Positions 1-6,294 of a stretch of DNA of 8,448 bases are shown here, in pieces. The stretch's first letter is position 1; every line of letters starts with the position of its first letter. The DNA comes from an uncultured Eubacterium sp. (GTDB lineage Bacteria > Bacillota_A > Clostridia > Lachnospirales > Lachnospiraceae). Location of the stretch: assembly GCA_947653505.1 (NCBI GenBank), contig CANTHI010000144.1:1-8448 (forward strand), in the 5' to 3' direction. The notes below the pieces were generated by a model, which worked only from the letters and a program-made list of their open reading frames with translations, was not told the DNA's origin and did not search any database. The position numbers were made by a program, and so were the translations under genes.

Positions 1-32
1 AAATGCAGAATACTTAGAGCTTCTTACATTCT

Positions 33-64
33 GGAAACCGGAACAATGAAACAGGTCCGGTTCC
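33..64. repeat. Imperfect inverted repeat downstream of the operon's last visible gene
   Basis: GGAAACCGGA (33-42) pairs with TCCGGTTCC (56-64) with one bulged base and a loop of about 13. No T-tract follows on either strand, so it does not qualify as a standard intrinsic terminator. It may still slow or protect the transcript end. Together with the G-run this is all I see in bases 1-105. Confidence 0.45.
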
Positions 65-91
65 CTCATCCGGCGTCCGCATAGCCAATAT

Positions 92-101
92 CCCCCCCCC
101 C
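92..101 (-). repeat. Homopolymer of ten G (minus strand)
   Basis: Ten consecutive C on the plus strand, 4 bases past the stop of the pseudocyclase gene in the transcription direction. Runs this long are prone to slippage in replication and sequencing, so the exact count is uncertain. Confidence 0.9.
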
Positions 102-105
102 GCAT

Positions 106-1143
106 CTACCCATATCGCTCAATATACAACTTCCCATCCCCATGATGGATATATTCATCGCACCGGAACACATACTCTTTCGCTGCCTGATCCATCCGGT
201 CCATCTTTAGTACCTCGATAAAGCACTGCCGGGCCTGCGTGTACTGCTGCTCCAGAAACAGCGCAACCCCCTTTTCAAATACGATTTTCGTCTGCCGTTT
301 CCGGTTGCGCGCATCCTTCGCATCTCCGTCAAACACATCGTAGATTTTTTTCATACAGTCCGTATCACGGATATATACATATCCAAGCAGTCTGATGTTA
401 AATTTTCTCTGGAAATCTGTGATCAGGTTTGCGTAAGTATCCGTCACCAGAATCCTTGCATAATATTTTCCAGCGATCTGCATCAGCCATCCGGATATCC
501 CGAAGGCTTCTTCTGATAAGGTCAGAAGCGACATCCTGCGGCTGTCTCCTACCGCGCCGACTACAGCATTTTCATATGTCAGCCCGATGGAAAATGTACC
601 GTACTGCGGCATATCCTGTTCCAGATCGTTCAGCAATTCGCAGATCGAAACCGCAGATACAACCGCCTCTTCATAATGATCCAGAAACAGCGCCATCATG
701 CCGCAGTCCTGGAATTTTTCCACAAATCCGCCTGCCCCGTAAATAAACGGAATCGCTTCCTGCAAAAAACGGTTGATAAAAGAAAAGACCTGTTCTGCCT
801 CCATCGCATGGATCATGCGTGAAAATTCACTGCTGTTTACAGCCATGCTGACCGCCTGCACATTTTTCTGATCGTTCAGGGACAGTCTGTGCCTGTCTGA
901 TCCCTGCAGCAGGGCAAGCAGCTCTGCCGGCAGCATGTACAGATCATGCTCTGGCTGCTGTTCCTTTATTTTTTCTGAAATCTGACTGGTCTGTAATCTC
1001 GCTTTTTTCTGATAATCCAGTACCAGCTCTTCCAGCCTGTAATTTCTCCATAAATAAATGGCTGCAATGCCAAGGCATCCTGCCGCCGCAAAGCATAGGG
1101 CGATATTGACGCCTGCAGTCAGCCATTCCAACCATTTTTCCAC
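106..1143 (-). CDS. Membrane-anchored degenerate class III nucleotidyl cyclase (pseudocyclase) with C-terminal TPR-like motif
   Basis: 345 residues. It opens with a hydrophobic helix at about residues 11-32, followed by basic residues, so the rest is predicted to be cytoplasmic. A short charged linker leads to a class III adenylate/guanylate cyclase-like domain at about 95-275, recognisable from INRFLQEAIPFIYGAGGFVE, KFQDCGMMALF, FSIGLTY and the closing YDVFDGD. The catalytic set is gone. The first metal aspartate aligns with N103, the second with C147 (in KFQDCG), and the transition-state Asn and Arg align with G215 and W219. Cyclase activity is therefore unlikely and a binding, sensing or scaffold role is more probable (inference). 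Residues 286-333 resemble a TPR-type helix pair that often follows cyclase domains. The start is GTG, chosen because AGGAGG sits 8 bases upstream and the next Met is residue 70. It is the last gene seen in the operon, 33 bases after the PAAR-like gene. Confidence 0.82.
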   Translation of the reverse strand: MEKWLEWLTAGVNIALCFAAAGCLGIAAIYLWRNYRLEELVLDYQKKARLQTSQISEKIKEQQPEHDLYMLPAELLALLQGSDRHRLSLNDQKNVQAVSMAVNSSEFSRMIHAMEAEQVFSFINRFLQEAIPFIYGAGGFVEKFQDCGMMALFLDHYEEAVVSAVSICELLNDLEQDMPQYGTFSIGLTYENAVVGAVGDSRRMSLLTLSEEAFGISGWLMQIAGKYYARILVTDTYANLITDFQRKFNIRLLGYVYIRDTDCMKKIYDVFDGDAKDARNRKRQTKIVFEKGVALFLEQQYTQARQCFIEVLKMDRMDQAAKEYVFRCDEYIHHGDGKLYIERYG

Positions 1144-1150
1144 ATTTGTA

Positions 1151-1159
1151 TCCTCCTCT
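1151..1159 (-). promoter_or_regulatory. Ribosome binding site for the GTG-started pseudocyclase gene
   Basis: AGAGGAGGA on the minus strand, with the AGGAGG core 8 bases before the GTG at 1143. It decides a non-ATG start, since no other start codon lies near a comparable site. Confidence 0.75.
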
Positions 1160-1176
1160 GTATTGATACGGCAGCG

Positions 1177-1566
1177 CTAAGGCATCTGTATCTTCGTCGT
1201 CCCGGCATTCTGGAACTGTATGACGCCGCCCCAGTTGCAGAACAGCTTGCAGTTATTGGTCAGGCCCGGCATGTTTTTTACAAGTACAGTCGGACAGCCT
1301 GGAGCCCAGGGCGCCGTTGTCACTGGTACGCACGGCATCGGAGTCAGTACGCCAAATGCCGCTGCCGTAGCGGCTGCGACTGTTGGATTGGCCAGTGACT
1401 GGCACATACCAAACGGCAGAATATTGACCAGTGGCTTATTGTCCATGATGTTAGCCATTGGTTTGTTTTCTGTTAAAATCATTTTGTCCGGAAGCACCAT
1501 AAACGCGGACGGCGTCATTCCGAACGTACACTGCAGCATACCTGCAGCGCATGCGCACTGTGCCAT
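1177..1566 (-). CDS. DUF4280 PAAR-like spike-tip protein
   Basis: 129 residues from the chosen start, MAQCACAAG. The family signature is clear: CTFGMTPS near the start, NILPFGMCQSLANP, VAAATAAAFGVLTPMPC, TTAPWAPGCPTVLV and a final LFCNWGGVIQF. DUF4280 proteins are PAAR-like proteins found in type VI and related contractile injection loci, where they are thought to cap the VgrG-type spike and sometimes carry an effector. This copy is the bare domain with no C-terminal effector extension. It has eight cysteines (residues 4, 6, 13, 55, 79, 91, 106, 110), which could hold a metal ion at the tip (inference). An in-frame upstream Met at 1608 would add 14 residues, but it falls inside the preceding gene and lacks the strong ribosome site found before 1566. 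The gene starts 13 bases after the preceding stop, consistent with co-translation. Confidence 0.9.
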   Translation of the reverse strand: MAQCACAAGMLQCTFGMTPSAFMVLPDKMILTENKPMANIMDNKPLVNILPFGMCQSLANPTVAAATAAAFGVLTPMPCVPVTTAPWAPGCPTVLVKNMPGLTNNCKLFCNWGGVIQFQNAGTTKIQMP

Positions 1567-1572
1567 GTATAT

Positions 1573-1580
1573 CCTCCTCT
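1573..1580 (-). promoter_or_regulatory. Ribosome binding site fixing the DUF4280 start
   Basis: AGAGGAGG on the minus strand, 6 bases before the ATG at 1566. It favours this start over the longer reading from 1608 and touches the stop codon of the upstream gene (1580-1582). Confidence 0.75.
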
Positions 1581-2437
1581 TATTCCTGTCCCGAAAAACC
1601 AAGCGCACCGGAAAGCAGGTTCACTTTCCCGCTTATAAGCTCCATTTCCTTCTGCTCCTGTTCACTGCCTTCCAGCCAGAATGCAAATACGGCTGTATCG
1701 GTATAAACACCAGCGGCTGGCAGGTAAAAATCTCCAGACTGGTCAGCTTTGGACATATAAACCGGAAAAATTTCAGTCCCGATTTTCCTGTAAGAATATG
1801 CGAGCGGTAAATACAGCTGGTACAGGTTCTTCTTATTTTTCTCTTCTGACTGTGCTGTCGCGGATATCCCTGCTGTTGCGGTTGCTTCTGCTATTGCGGA
1901 TGACTCCGCCGGGTGCCCGGCAATCTGCAGAATTTCCTGCTGCGTGCCCTCTTTATTCCGGATATAAAATTTCTTTCCTTCCAGATCCATCTCATCCGGA
2001 TGAAAAATACCGATCTCTTCCTGTCCGGCTGTGTAAGGATACAGCAGCCGGAGCGGTTTATTTAACGTCTTATTGTATGCCAGAACCGTACTGTCTGGTA
2101 TGGCGTGTCCCTGTATACAGGTCGTACCGCGCGGAATGGGATAAGCGTGGTTTGGAATCATACGGACTTTCAGTACTTTTCCTTCGTACTGGATCCGTTT
2201 TCTTTCATCGAACACAATGTCCTGTCTGTGGAACACAGGGCCTTCCAGATGAATCACAGGACTGGCGCCGCGCAGATTTGTAAAAATATAATATCCGTCT
2301 TCTTTTGCCACCGGAGGCCGTTCTCCGTCGATCCAGACGCGAAGCCTGCCGCGGCTTACAGGTCTGCCGGTAAAATCATCTACTGCCGCGATGACAAGCG
2401 ATACACAAATAGAAACCCGTTCTCTGATACTGCCCAT
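1580..2437 (-). CDS. Unrecognised beta-rich protein of contractile-injection locus with carboxypeptidase-regulatory-like N-terminal domain
   Basis: 285 residues, ATG preceded by AAGGAG at good spacing. I do not recognise a named family over the full length. Residues about 10-95 read like a small transthyretin/carboxypeptidase-regulatory beta-sandwich: VDDFTGRPVSRGRLRV, then KEDGYYIFTNLRG and a beta-rich end. Such domains are often found in proteins of phage-tail-like particles and may mediate assembly or surface contacts (inference). Residues about 176-198 are an Ala/Thr/Ser-rich low-complexity linker. It separates this half from a second part (about 203-256), also apparently beta-rich and containing YQLYLPLAYSYRKIG and FYLPAAGVYTDTAVF. 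There is no signal peptide and no membrane helix, so it is probably cytoplasmic and particle-associated. It lies between the DUF4255 and DUF4280 genes, which argues for a structural role. It is preceded by the only large gap in the operon, so it may begin a sub-operon. Confidence 0.72.
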   Translation of the reverse strand: MGSIRERVSICVSLVIAAVDDFTGRPVSRGRLRVWIDGERPPVAKEDGYYIFTNLRGASPVIHLEGPVFHRQDIVFDERKRIQYEGKVLKVRMIPNHAYPIPRGTTCIQGHAIPDSTVLAYNKTLNKPLRLLYPYTAGQEEIGIFHPDEMDLEGKKFYIRNKEGTQQEILQIAGHPAESSAIAEATATAGISATAQSEEKNKKNLYQLYLPLAYSYRKIGTEIFPVYMSKADQSGDFYLPAAGVYTDTAVFAFWLEGSEQEQKEMELISGKVNLLSGALGFSGQE

Positions 2438-2468
2438 TTTTTCTCCTTATTGGGGTTGCAGAATCTGG

Positions 2469-2496
2469 ATTGTATTTCTGGTAACAGTTCAGACAA
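2469..2496 (-). promoter_or_regulatory. Candidate sigma-A-type promoter inside the operon
   Basis: On the minus strand TTGTCT (2491-2496, 4 of 6 to the -35 consensus) is followed after 16 bases by TACAAT (2469-2474, 5 of 6 to the -10 consensus). It lies in the only sizeable gap of the operon and would start transcripts about 25 bases before the ATG at 2437, driving the last three genes. This is pattern matching only. Chance matches of this quality are not rare. Confidence 0.35.
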
Positions 2497-2509
2497 GCTG
2501 ACCTGTTAC
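2481..2509. repeat. Inverted repeat with 12-base arms, possible operator or mRNA hairpin
   Basis: GTAACAGTTCAG (2481-2492) and CTGACCTGTTAC (2498-2509) are reverse complements at 11 of 12 positions and are separated by 5 bases. Neither side is followed by a clean T-tract, so it is not a standard intrinsic terminator. It covers the proposed -35 box and most of the spacer, which would suit a repressor site. As RNA it could instead form a stabilising or processing hairpin in the transcript from upstream. Confidence 0.6.
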
Positions 2510-2580
2510 TATTTCTGTCCTTTTCTGCCCTTTTTCATGTTGCAGGATGGATTCTCTGTCTGCCTGATACTATGCAGCTG

Positions 2581-3153
2581 TCACTGTTCTGTAAAATCCA
2601 TGTCTATACGCTGTACCCTTTGCACCTGGCGGACACGGGATGATTCGATCTCAACAGGGGATACTTTGTAATACATGGAAAGCTTATATGGTACATTCGG
2701 GATATTCCATAGCCGCATTCTTTCTTCGCTGTCCAGGCGCTGCGGGTCAATCCGGATGGGATAACGGCCGGCTGATGTTACATTTTCAAACAGGCCGGCA
2801 TCCAGAACAGGATGGTCTGCCATCACCTGAATCGCCCTGCCGATCATCCGCTGTTCTTCTGCCGCGCGGAATTTGATATCGCTCATGGAATAGGCGGTCA
2901 GCATGTAATACAGATTCAGATAGACAGATGGATAACGCTGCCGGTCCTGTCCGGCCGGACGCATACCAGTATCATACACTTCTTCGCTTTCCCGTATGTC
3001 ATACAAATAAAGTCCGAGCATGTAATCACCTTTATCTGAAGGGCTGCACAGACCGATCGCATCGGCGTTTTGAATCACGTCGGGAACCATCGTATCCCGC
3101 AGCAGCCTGACCAGAGCATTTCCGATATCTGTAATAATTGTGTAGTCTGCCAT
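2581..3153 (-). CDS. DUF4255 (Pvc16 N-terminal domain) tail terminator/cap protein
   Basis: 190 residues from MADYTIITDIGNALVRLLRD. The whole protein matches the DUF4255/Pvc16_N pattern: an N-terminal helix, GDYMLGLYLYDI with a following RPAG, then RYPSVYLNLYYMLTAYS, a long helical segment (EEQRMIGRAIQVMADHPVL) and a C-terminal strand with LWNIPNVPYKLSMYYKVSPV. In Afp/PVC-type particles this family member acts as the terminator that closes the distal end of tube and sheath, and that role is assumed here. It is a hallmark gene of eCIS-type loci. The start at 3153 is preceded by AGGAGG at 6 bases. The longer in-frame reading to 3312 only translates the neighbour's tandem repeats in a second frame (Lys/Gln/Arg-rich) and was rejected. 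It follows the MORN gene by 10 bases and is followed by a 143-base gap. Confidence 0.92.
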   Translation of the reverse strand: MADYTIITDIGNALVRLLRDTMVPDVIQNADAIGLCSPSDKGDYMLGLYLYDIRESEEVYDTGMRPAGQDRQRYPSVYLNLYYMLTAYSMSDIKFRAAEEQRMIGRAIQVMADHPVLDAGLFENVTSAGRYPIRIDPQRLDSEERMRLWNIPNVPYKLSMYYKVSPVEIESSRVRQVQRVQRIDMDFTEQ

Positions 3154-3159
3154 GTTCTT

Positions 3160-3165
3160 CCTCCT
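3160..3165 (-). promoter_or_regulatory. Ribosome binding site for the DUF4255 gene, overlapping the upstream stop codon
   Basis: AGGAGG on the minus strand, 6 bases before the ATG at 3153. Two of its bases belong to the TAG stop (3164-3166) of the MORN-repeat gene, which suggests coupled translation and fixes the short start of the cap protein. Confidence 0.75.
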
Positions 3166-5371
3166 AACCAGCTGTTCCCGCTGCTTTTCCCGGCTGTTCT
3201 TCACCCGCTGTTCCCGCTGCGTCTTTGGATTGTTCTTCACCAGCTGTTCCCGCTGCTTTTCCCGGCTGTTCTTCACCCGCTGTTCCCGCTGCGTCTTCTG
3301 ACTGTTTTTCACCCGCTGTTCCTGCTGCTTTTCCCGGCTGTTCTTCGCCCGCTGTTCCCGCTGCGTCTTCCGGCTGTTCTTCTGTCCCGTCCTGCGGCTT
3401 TGGAAGCATCGTTCCGTTTACAAATATGCCGCTTGCTTCCGGCTGGCCGGTCTCCGGATGATACAGGGTTCCTTCGCCATTATAGCTGCCCAGCAGAAAC
3501 TCCCCGTCGTATAGCAGGATTCCTTTGCTGTTGTAGCTCTTTCCTTTGCCGTCCGGCTGGCCCTGTCTCATACTTCCTTCGTAAATAACCGCCTGCGTGA
3601 CCGGGTCATACCGGGTGCCCTGTCCTTCGTACTGACCCTGATAAAAGTTGCCGTCATAAATTAAGTTTCCGGTCGTCTCATCAAAGAGCTTTCCGGCGCC
3701 GGAGTATTCGCCCTGTGAAAAATTTCCATCATAAATCAGAACGTCTGACGTGGAATATACTTTGCCTGCCCCGGAATACTCCCCCTGCGAAAAACCGCCT
3801 TCATAAATCATACTTCCGGTTGCTTCATCGTAAGCCTTTCCCTGGCCTTCTTTTTTTCCTTCCGCAAAGCTGCCTTTGTATTCCAAAACGCCTGCTCTCG
3901 TATATTTGCATCCGGTTCCGTCAAATCTGCCTGCCGAAAAACTGCCGCTGTATCTTCTGATTTCTGTATTCCAATAATAGGATGTACCTTTTCCGTCGTA
4001 CTGGCCGGCGGCAAAATAGCCGTCGTAGCACAGATAGCCGTCCGGCGTGTATCTTTTTCCTTTTCCATCGTACTGGCCGCCTGCGAAGCTGCCGTTATAT
4101 TTTTCTACTCCGGTATCGTAATAATACAGCATTCCTTTCCCGTCATATTCACCAGCCGCAAAGCTGCCCGCATAACGCACGTATCCGTTTTTTGTATACT
4201 GTCTGCCTTTTCCGTCGTACTGGCCGGCGGCAAAGCTGCCTTCGTATTTTTTCACAGCCGTATTCTGGAAATAGAGTACGCCTTCTCCCTCAAACTGACC
4301 AGCGGTGAAACTGCCTTCGTAACGCAGGTCTCCCTTCGGCGTATATTTTTTTCCTTCCCCTTCAAAAAAACCTGCGGCAAACTCTCCTTCGTAGCGCAGC
4401 TTTCCTTTTTTGTACAGTTCACCGCTGCCGTCATAAGTGCCTTCTTTAAAGCCGCCTGTATACAACAGCTCTCCGTCTTCATACAGTCTGCCCCTGCCGC
4501 TGTATGCTCCCTGTGAAAAGCCGCCTTCATATATCAGCTCTCCGTCTTCGTACAGCATGCCTTCTCCGTCATAAGCACTGTCTTTTAATTGTCCATCGTA
4601 CAAAAGACGTCCTTCGTCATCAGACAGACGGGCGTATCCTGTGACAAACGCATCGCTTTGAAACTGTCCGTCGTAGATCGTTTGTCCGTCTTTATCGTAA
4701 TATTTCCCTCTGCCTTCTTTCATACCCTGCAAAAACTGTCCTTTGTACTGCACGTTTCCGTTTTTCTGGTACAAAATCCCGCTGCCGTCATATTCATTTT
4801 TTACAAAGCTGCCGTCATACAACAGCTGGCCGTCTTCATATAATTTTCCTTCGCCGTCAAACAGGTCATCCGCAAAATCTCCCTGATAGACCATTTCCCC
4901 GTCATAATCATACAGTTTTCCTTTTCCCTGTATCATGCCTTCTTCCAGAATCCCGGCAAATATAAGCGTTTTTTTATCCCTGTCGCTCAAAAGACGCACC
5001 CTGCCTGAATAGTCCGCAACCGCCTGATCATTGATGACCATCGTTTTGGTCAGCCATCTGGAGATGATCATCGGGCGCACCACCGTAAACAAAAATATGA
5101 TCAGAAACATCAGCAGTATTCCGGCCACATACAGCAGCTTCTTTGCTACATAATGATCGCCGAACAGGACGTAGTCCTGAATTGATTCCGGTTTTTTGGC
5201 AATATCCCTGACTTCTTCGCGGACATCCTCACTGACCCTGCTTAAAATACTGCCAGAGCTGGTCTTCTGCCTGAATCTGCGGAATGCCATTTCAAAAGGT
5301 GCAAACAGGATCCGCCGCATCTTCTTCCCAAAGGAACGGAAAGAGACTGCAAAATTACTCCCGAACTTCAT
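3164..5371 (-). CDS. Single-pass membrane protein with about 21 MORN repeats and Ala/Gly/Glu repeat tail
   Basis: 735 residues from MKFGSNFAVS. Residues 1-78 are basic and predicted cytoplasmic. A membrane helix follows at about 79-98 (YVAGILLMFLIIFLFTVV). Positive charge before the helix predicts the rest to be outside. From about 136 to 650 there are roughly 21 MORN-type repeats of 22-25 residues, pattern Y-x-D/E/N-G-x-F-x-x-G-x-Y-x-G-x-G-x-x-Y, some matching closely (SFAAGQYDGKG). The last 72 residues (664-735) are six 12-residue units ending in AAGTAG. MORN repeats form elongated beta-hairpin stacks that bind proteins or lipids. In this context an anchoring or spacing stalk for an injection particle is plausible (inference). 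A Met 27 codons upstream (5452) would overlap the pseudokinase gene by 77 bases. The start at 5371 lies 4 bases after that gene's stop, with a modest AAAGGA upstream, and fits better. Confidence 0.88.
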   Translation of the reverse strand: MKFGSNFAVSFRSFGKKMRRILFAPFEMAFRRFRQKTSSGSILSRVSEDVREEVRDIAKKPESIQDYVLFGDHYVAKKLLYVAGILLMFLIIFLFTVVRPMIISRWLTKTMVINDQAVADYSGRVRLLSDRDKKTLIFAGILEEGMIQGKGKLYDYDGEMVYQGDFADDLFDGEGKLYEDGQLLYDGSFVKNEYDGSGILYQKNGNVQYKGQFLQGMKEGRGKYYDKDGQTIYDGQFQSDAFVTGYARLSDDEGRLLYDGQLKDSAYDGEGMLYEDGELIYEGGFSQGAYSGRGRLYEDGELLYTGGFKEGTYDGSGELYKKGKLRYEGEFAAGFFEGEGKKYTPKGDLRYEGSFTAGQFEGEGVLYFQNTAVKKYEGSFAAGQYDGKGRQYTKNGYVRYAGSFAAGEYDGKGMLYYYDTGVEKYNGSFAGGQYDGKGKRYTPDGYLCYDGYFAAGQYDGKGTSYYWNTEIRRYSGSFSAGRFDGTGCKYTRAGVLEYKGSFAEGKKEGQGKAYDEATGSMIYEGGFSQGEYSGAGKVYSTSDVLIYDGNFSQGEYSGAGKLFDETTGNLIYDGNFYQGQYEGQGTRYDPVTQAVIYEGSMRQGQPDGKGKSYNSKGILLYDGEFLLGSYNGEGTLYHPETGQPEASGIFVNGTMLPKPQDGTEEQPEDAAGTAGEEQPGKAAGTAGEKQSEDAAGTAGEEQPGKAAGTAGEEQSKDAAGTAGEEQPGKAAGTAG
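3167..3382 (-). repeat. Tandem repeat, 3 x 72 bp (6 x 36 bp), within the 3' end of the MORN gene
   Basis: Three consecutive 72-base units, 3167-3238, 3239-3310 and 3311-3382, differ at only a few positions. Each is made of two diverged 36-base halves encoding E-[EK]-Q-[PS]-x-[DK]-AAGTAG. The two units nearest the stop codon are nearly identical over most of their length, suggesting recent duplication. The unit is a multiple of three, so copy-number change keeps the frame and alters only tail length. Confidence 0.93.
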
Positions 5372-5375
5372 AAAC

Positions 5376-6260
5376 CTATTTCCTTTCTTCGTCTGCCGGC
5401 GCTGTTTCCTCTTCCAGCTGCATCGTACCGATCGAATCAAAATGCCATACATATCCCTGTACCCTGAACGAGCGGCAGATGCAGTAAATCATATAGATAA
5501 ACACACCGGTAAAAATCAGCGTCAGCATCGTCCTTTTGATCAGCCCCCGCACACTTTTGATAAAATTCCATACATGATACAGGAAATTTTTAGGAAGCTC
5601 CATCTCTTTTTCCGGAATCTTTCTGATCTCTTCGCAGACGGCGCAATACCTTTGATACTGCACCATATAATCCGGCTGCTTTTCTTCCTGAAGCTGCTTT
5701 AAAAACGCTTCCATCGGATCCAGTACGCGTCTGTTAAGCTCCGGTGCAAACAGCAGACGGATGGTCCGGTACAGATACGCGCCTGCCTGCTGTCCGCCGT
5801 AGGCGTCATAGTTTTCGATATCGCTAAAGGTGTACCAGAACCGTACATCCAGCGATTCTGTCACAATGATATTTTCCGGAGACAGGCACTGGCACTGGAA
5901 ATAATACGGCTGCTGCTGCAGTACCATGCGCTCAATCAGCCGTTTTCCAGTCTCCATCCGTTCATGGAGCGTGCAGGGCTCTTCCAGCTTCCTTTGCAGA
6001 TTCTTCCCCTCCGCGTAGGTAAAAACGGCATGCAGATCTCCCTCGTATACAAACTCATCCACAAAATCTGAAAAGCTTTTATTACTTTTTTGCAGGCTGA
6101 CAAATTCGATGATCCGCGCTGTGATCCTGCGGCTTCTTACCCGGATGATATTATAAAGCTGCTGGTCGTTTCTGCATCTACAGATATAATGATCCATATG
6201 CAGTCCGGCGTATAAGTGGCGTACAACCGTATATACTTTGTTATATGTCTCAATCGTCAT
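5376..6260 (-). CDS. Membrane-anchored pseudokinase-like protein
   Basis: 294 residues, ATG preceded by GGAGG at 7 bases. Residues about 1-215 look like a shrunken, degenerate protein-kinase fold. A hinge-like FTYAEGKNLQRKL lies at 80-92. CQCLSPENIIV at 123-133 stands where HRDLxPENIxx is expected, so the catalytic His and Asp are both Cys while the Asn (N130) is kept. The DFG position reads TFSDIEN. Phosphotransfer is therefore unlikely. A basic stretch (KSVRGLIKR) leads into a membrane helix at about 244-263, leaving about 30 mostly acidic residues outside. The layout of cytoplasmic pseudokinase plus single helix recalls EssB/YukC of type VII secretion, but I see no sequence identity to claim homology and the extracellular part is far shorter. 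The gene sits 34 bases after the 589-residue gene and 4 bases before the MORN gene. The kinase-fold call rests on motif reading only. Confidence 0.62.
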   Translation of the reverse strand: MTIETYNKVYTVVRHLYAGLHMDHYICRCRNDQQLYNIIRVRSRRITARIIEFVSLQKSNKSFSDFVDEFVYEGDLHAVFTYAEGKNLQRKLEEPCTLHERMETGKRLIERMVLQQQPYYFQCQCLSPENIIVTESLDVRFWYTFSDIENYDAYGGQQAGAYLYRTIRLLFAPELNRRVLDPMEAFLKQLQEEKQPDYMVQYQRYCAVCEEIRKIPEKEMELPKNFLYHVWNFIKSVRGLIKRTMLTLIFTGVFIYMIYCICRSFRVQGYVWHFDSIGTMQLEEETAPADEERK

Positions 6261-6294
6261 CCTTTTTCCTCCGGTTCAGGTACGTCAGTCCGGA

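Noticed and set aside
33..64. Operon terminator at the left edge
   Set aside because: A bulged stem is present but there is no T-tract on either strand, so I list it only as an inverted repeat.
1220..2283. Long plus-strand open frames opposite the DUF4280 and 285-residue genes
   Set aside because: They are antisense shadows of well-supported genes, lack family resemblance and ribosome sites, and exist because of third-position bias.
2530..2556. Tiny minus-strand frame (ATG AAA AAG ... TAG, 9 codons) in the 143-base gap
   Set aside because: Too short, no ribosome binding site, and no sign of a leader peptide such as a regulatory codon run.
3154..3312. 53-residue N-terminal extension of the DUF4255 protein (Lys/Gln/Arg-rich)
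   Set aside because: It is the MORN gene's tandem repeat translated in a second frame. The DUF4255 domain begins at the Met encoded at 3153, which has AGGAGG at 6 bases.
3167..3382. CRISPR-like array
   Set aside because: The repeats are contiguous with no unique spacers and lie in frame inside a coding sequence.
3070..3588. Plus-strand open frames rich in Pro/Leu or Ala/Ser repeats
   Set aside because: They are antisense readings of the 72-base tandem repeat. The repetitiveness comes from the DNA, not from an independent gene.
3982..4843. Plus-strand and alternate minus-frame open frames over the MORN array
   Set aside because: The periodic MORN codons keep several frames open. None starts behind a ribosome site or resembles a known protein.
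5372..5452. 27-residue N-terminal extension of the MORN protein
   Set aside because: It would overlap the pseudokinase coding sequence by 77 bases, whereas the Met at 5371 sits 4 bases after that gene's stop with a usable ribosome site.
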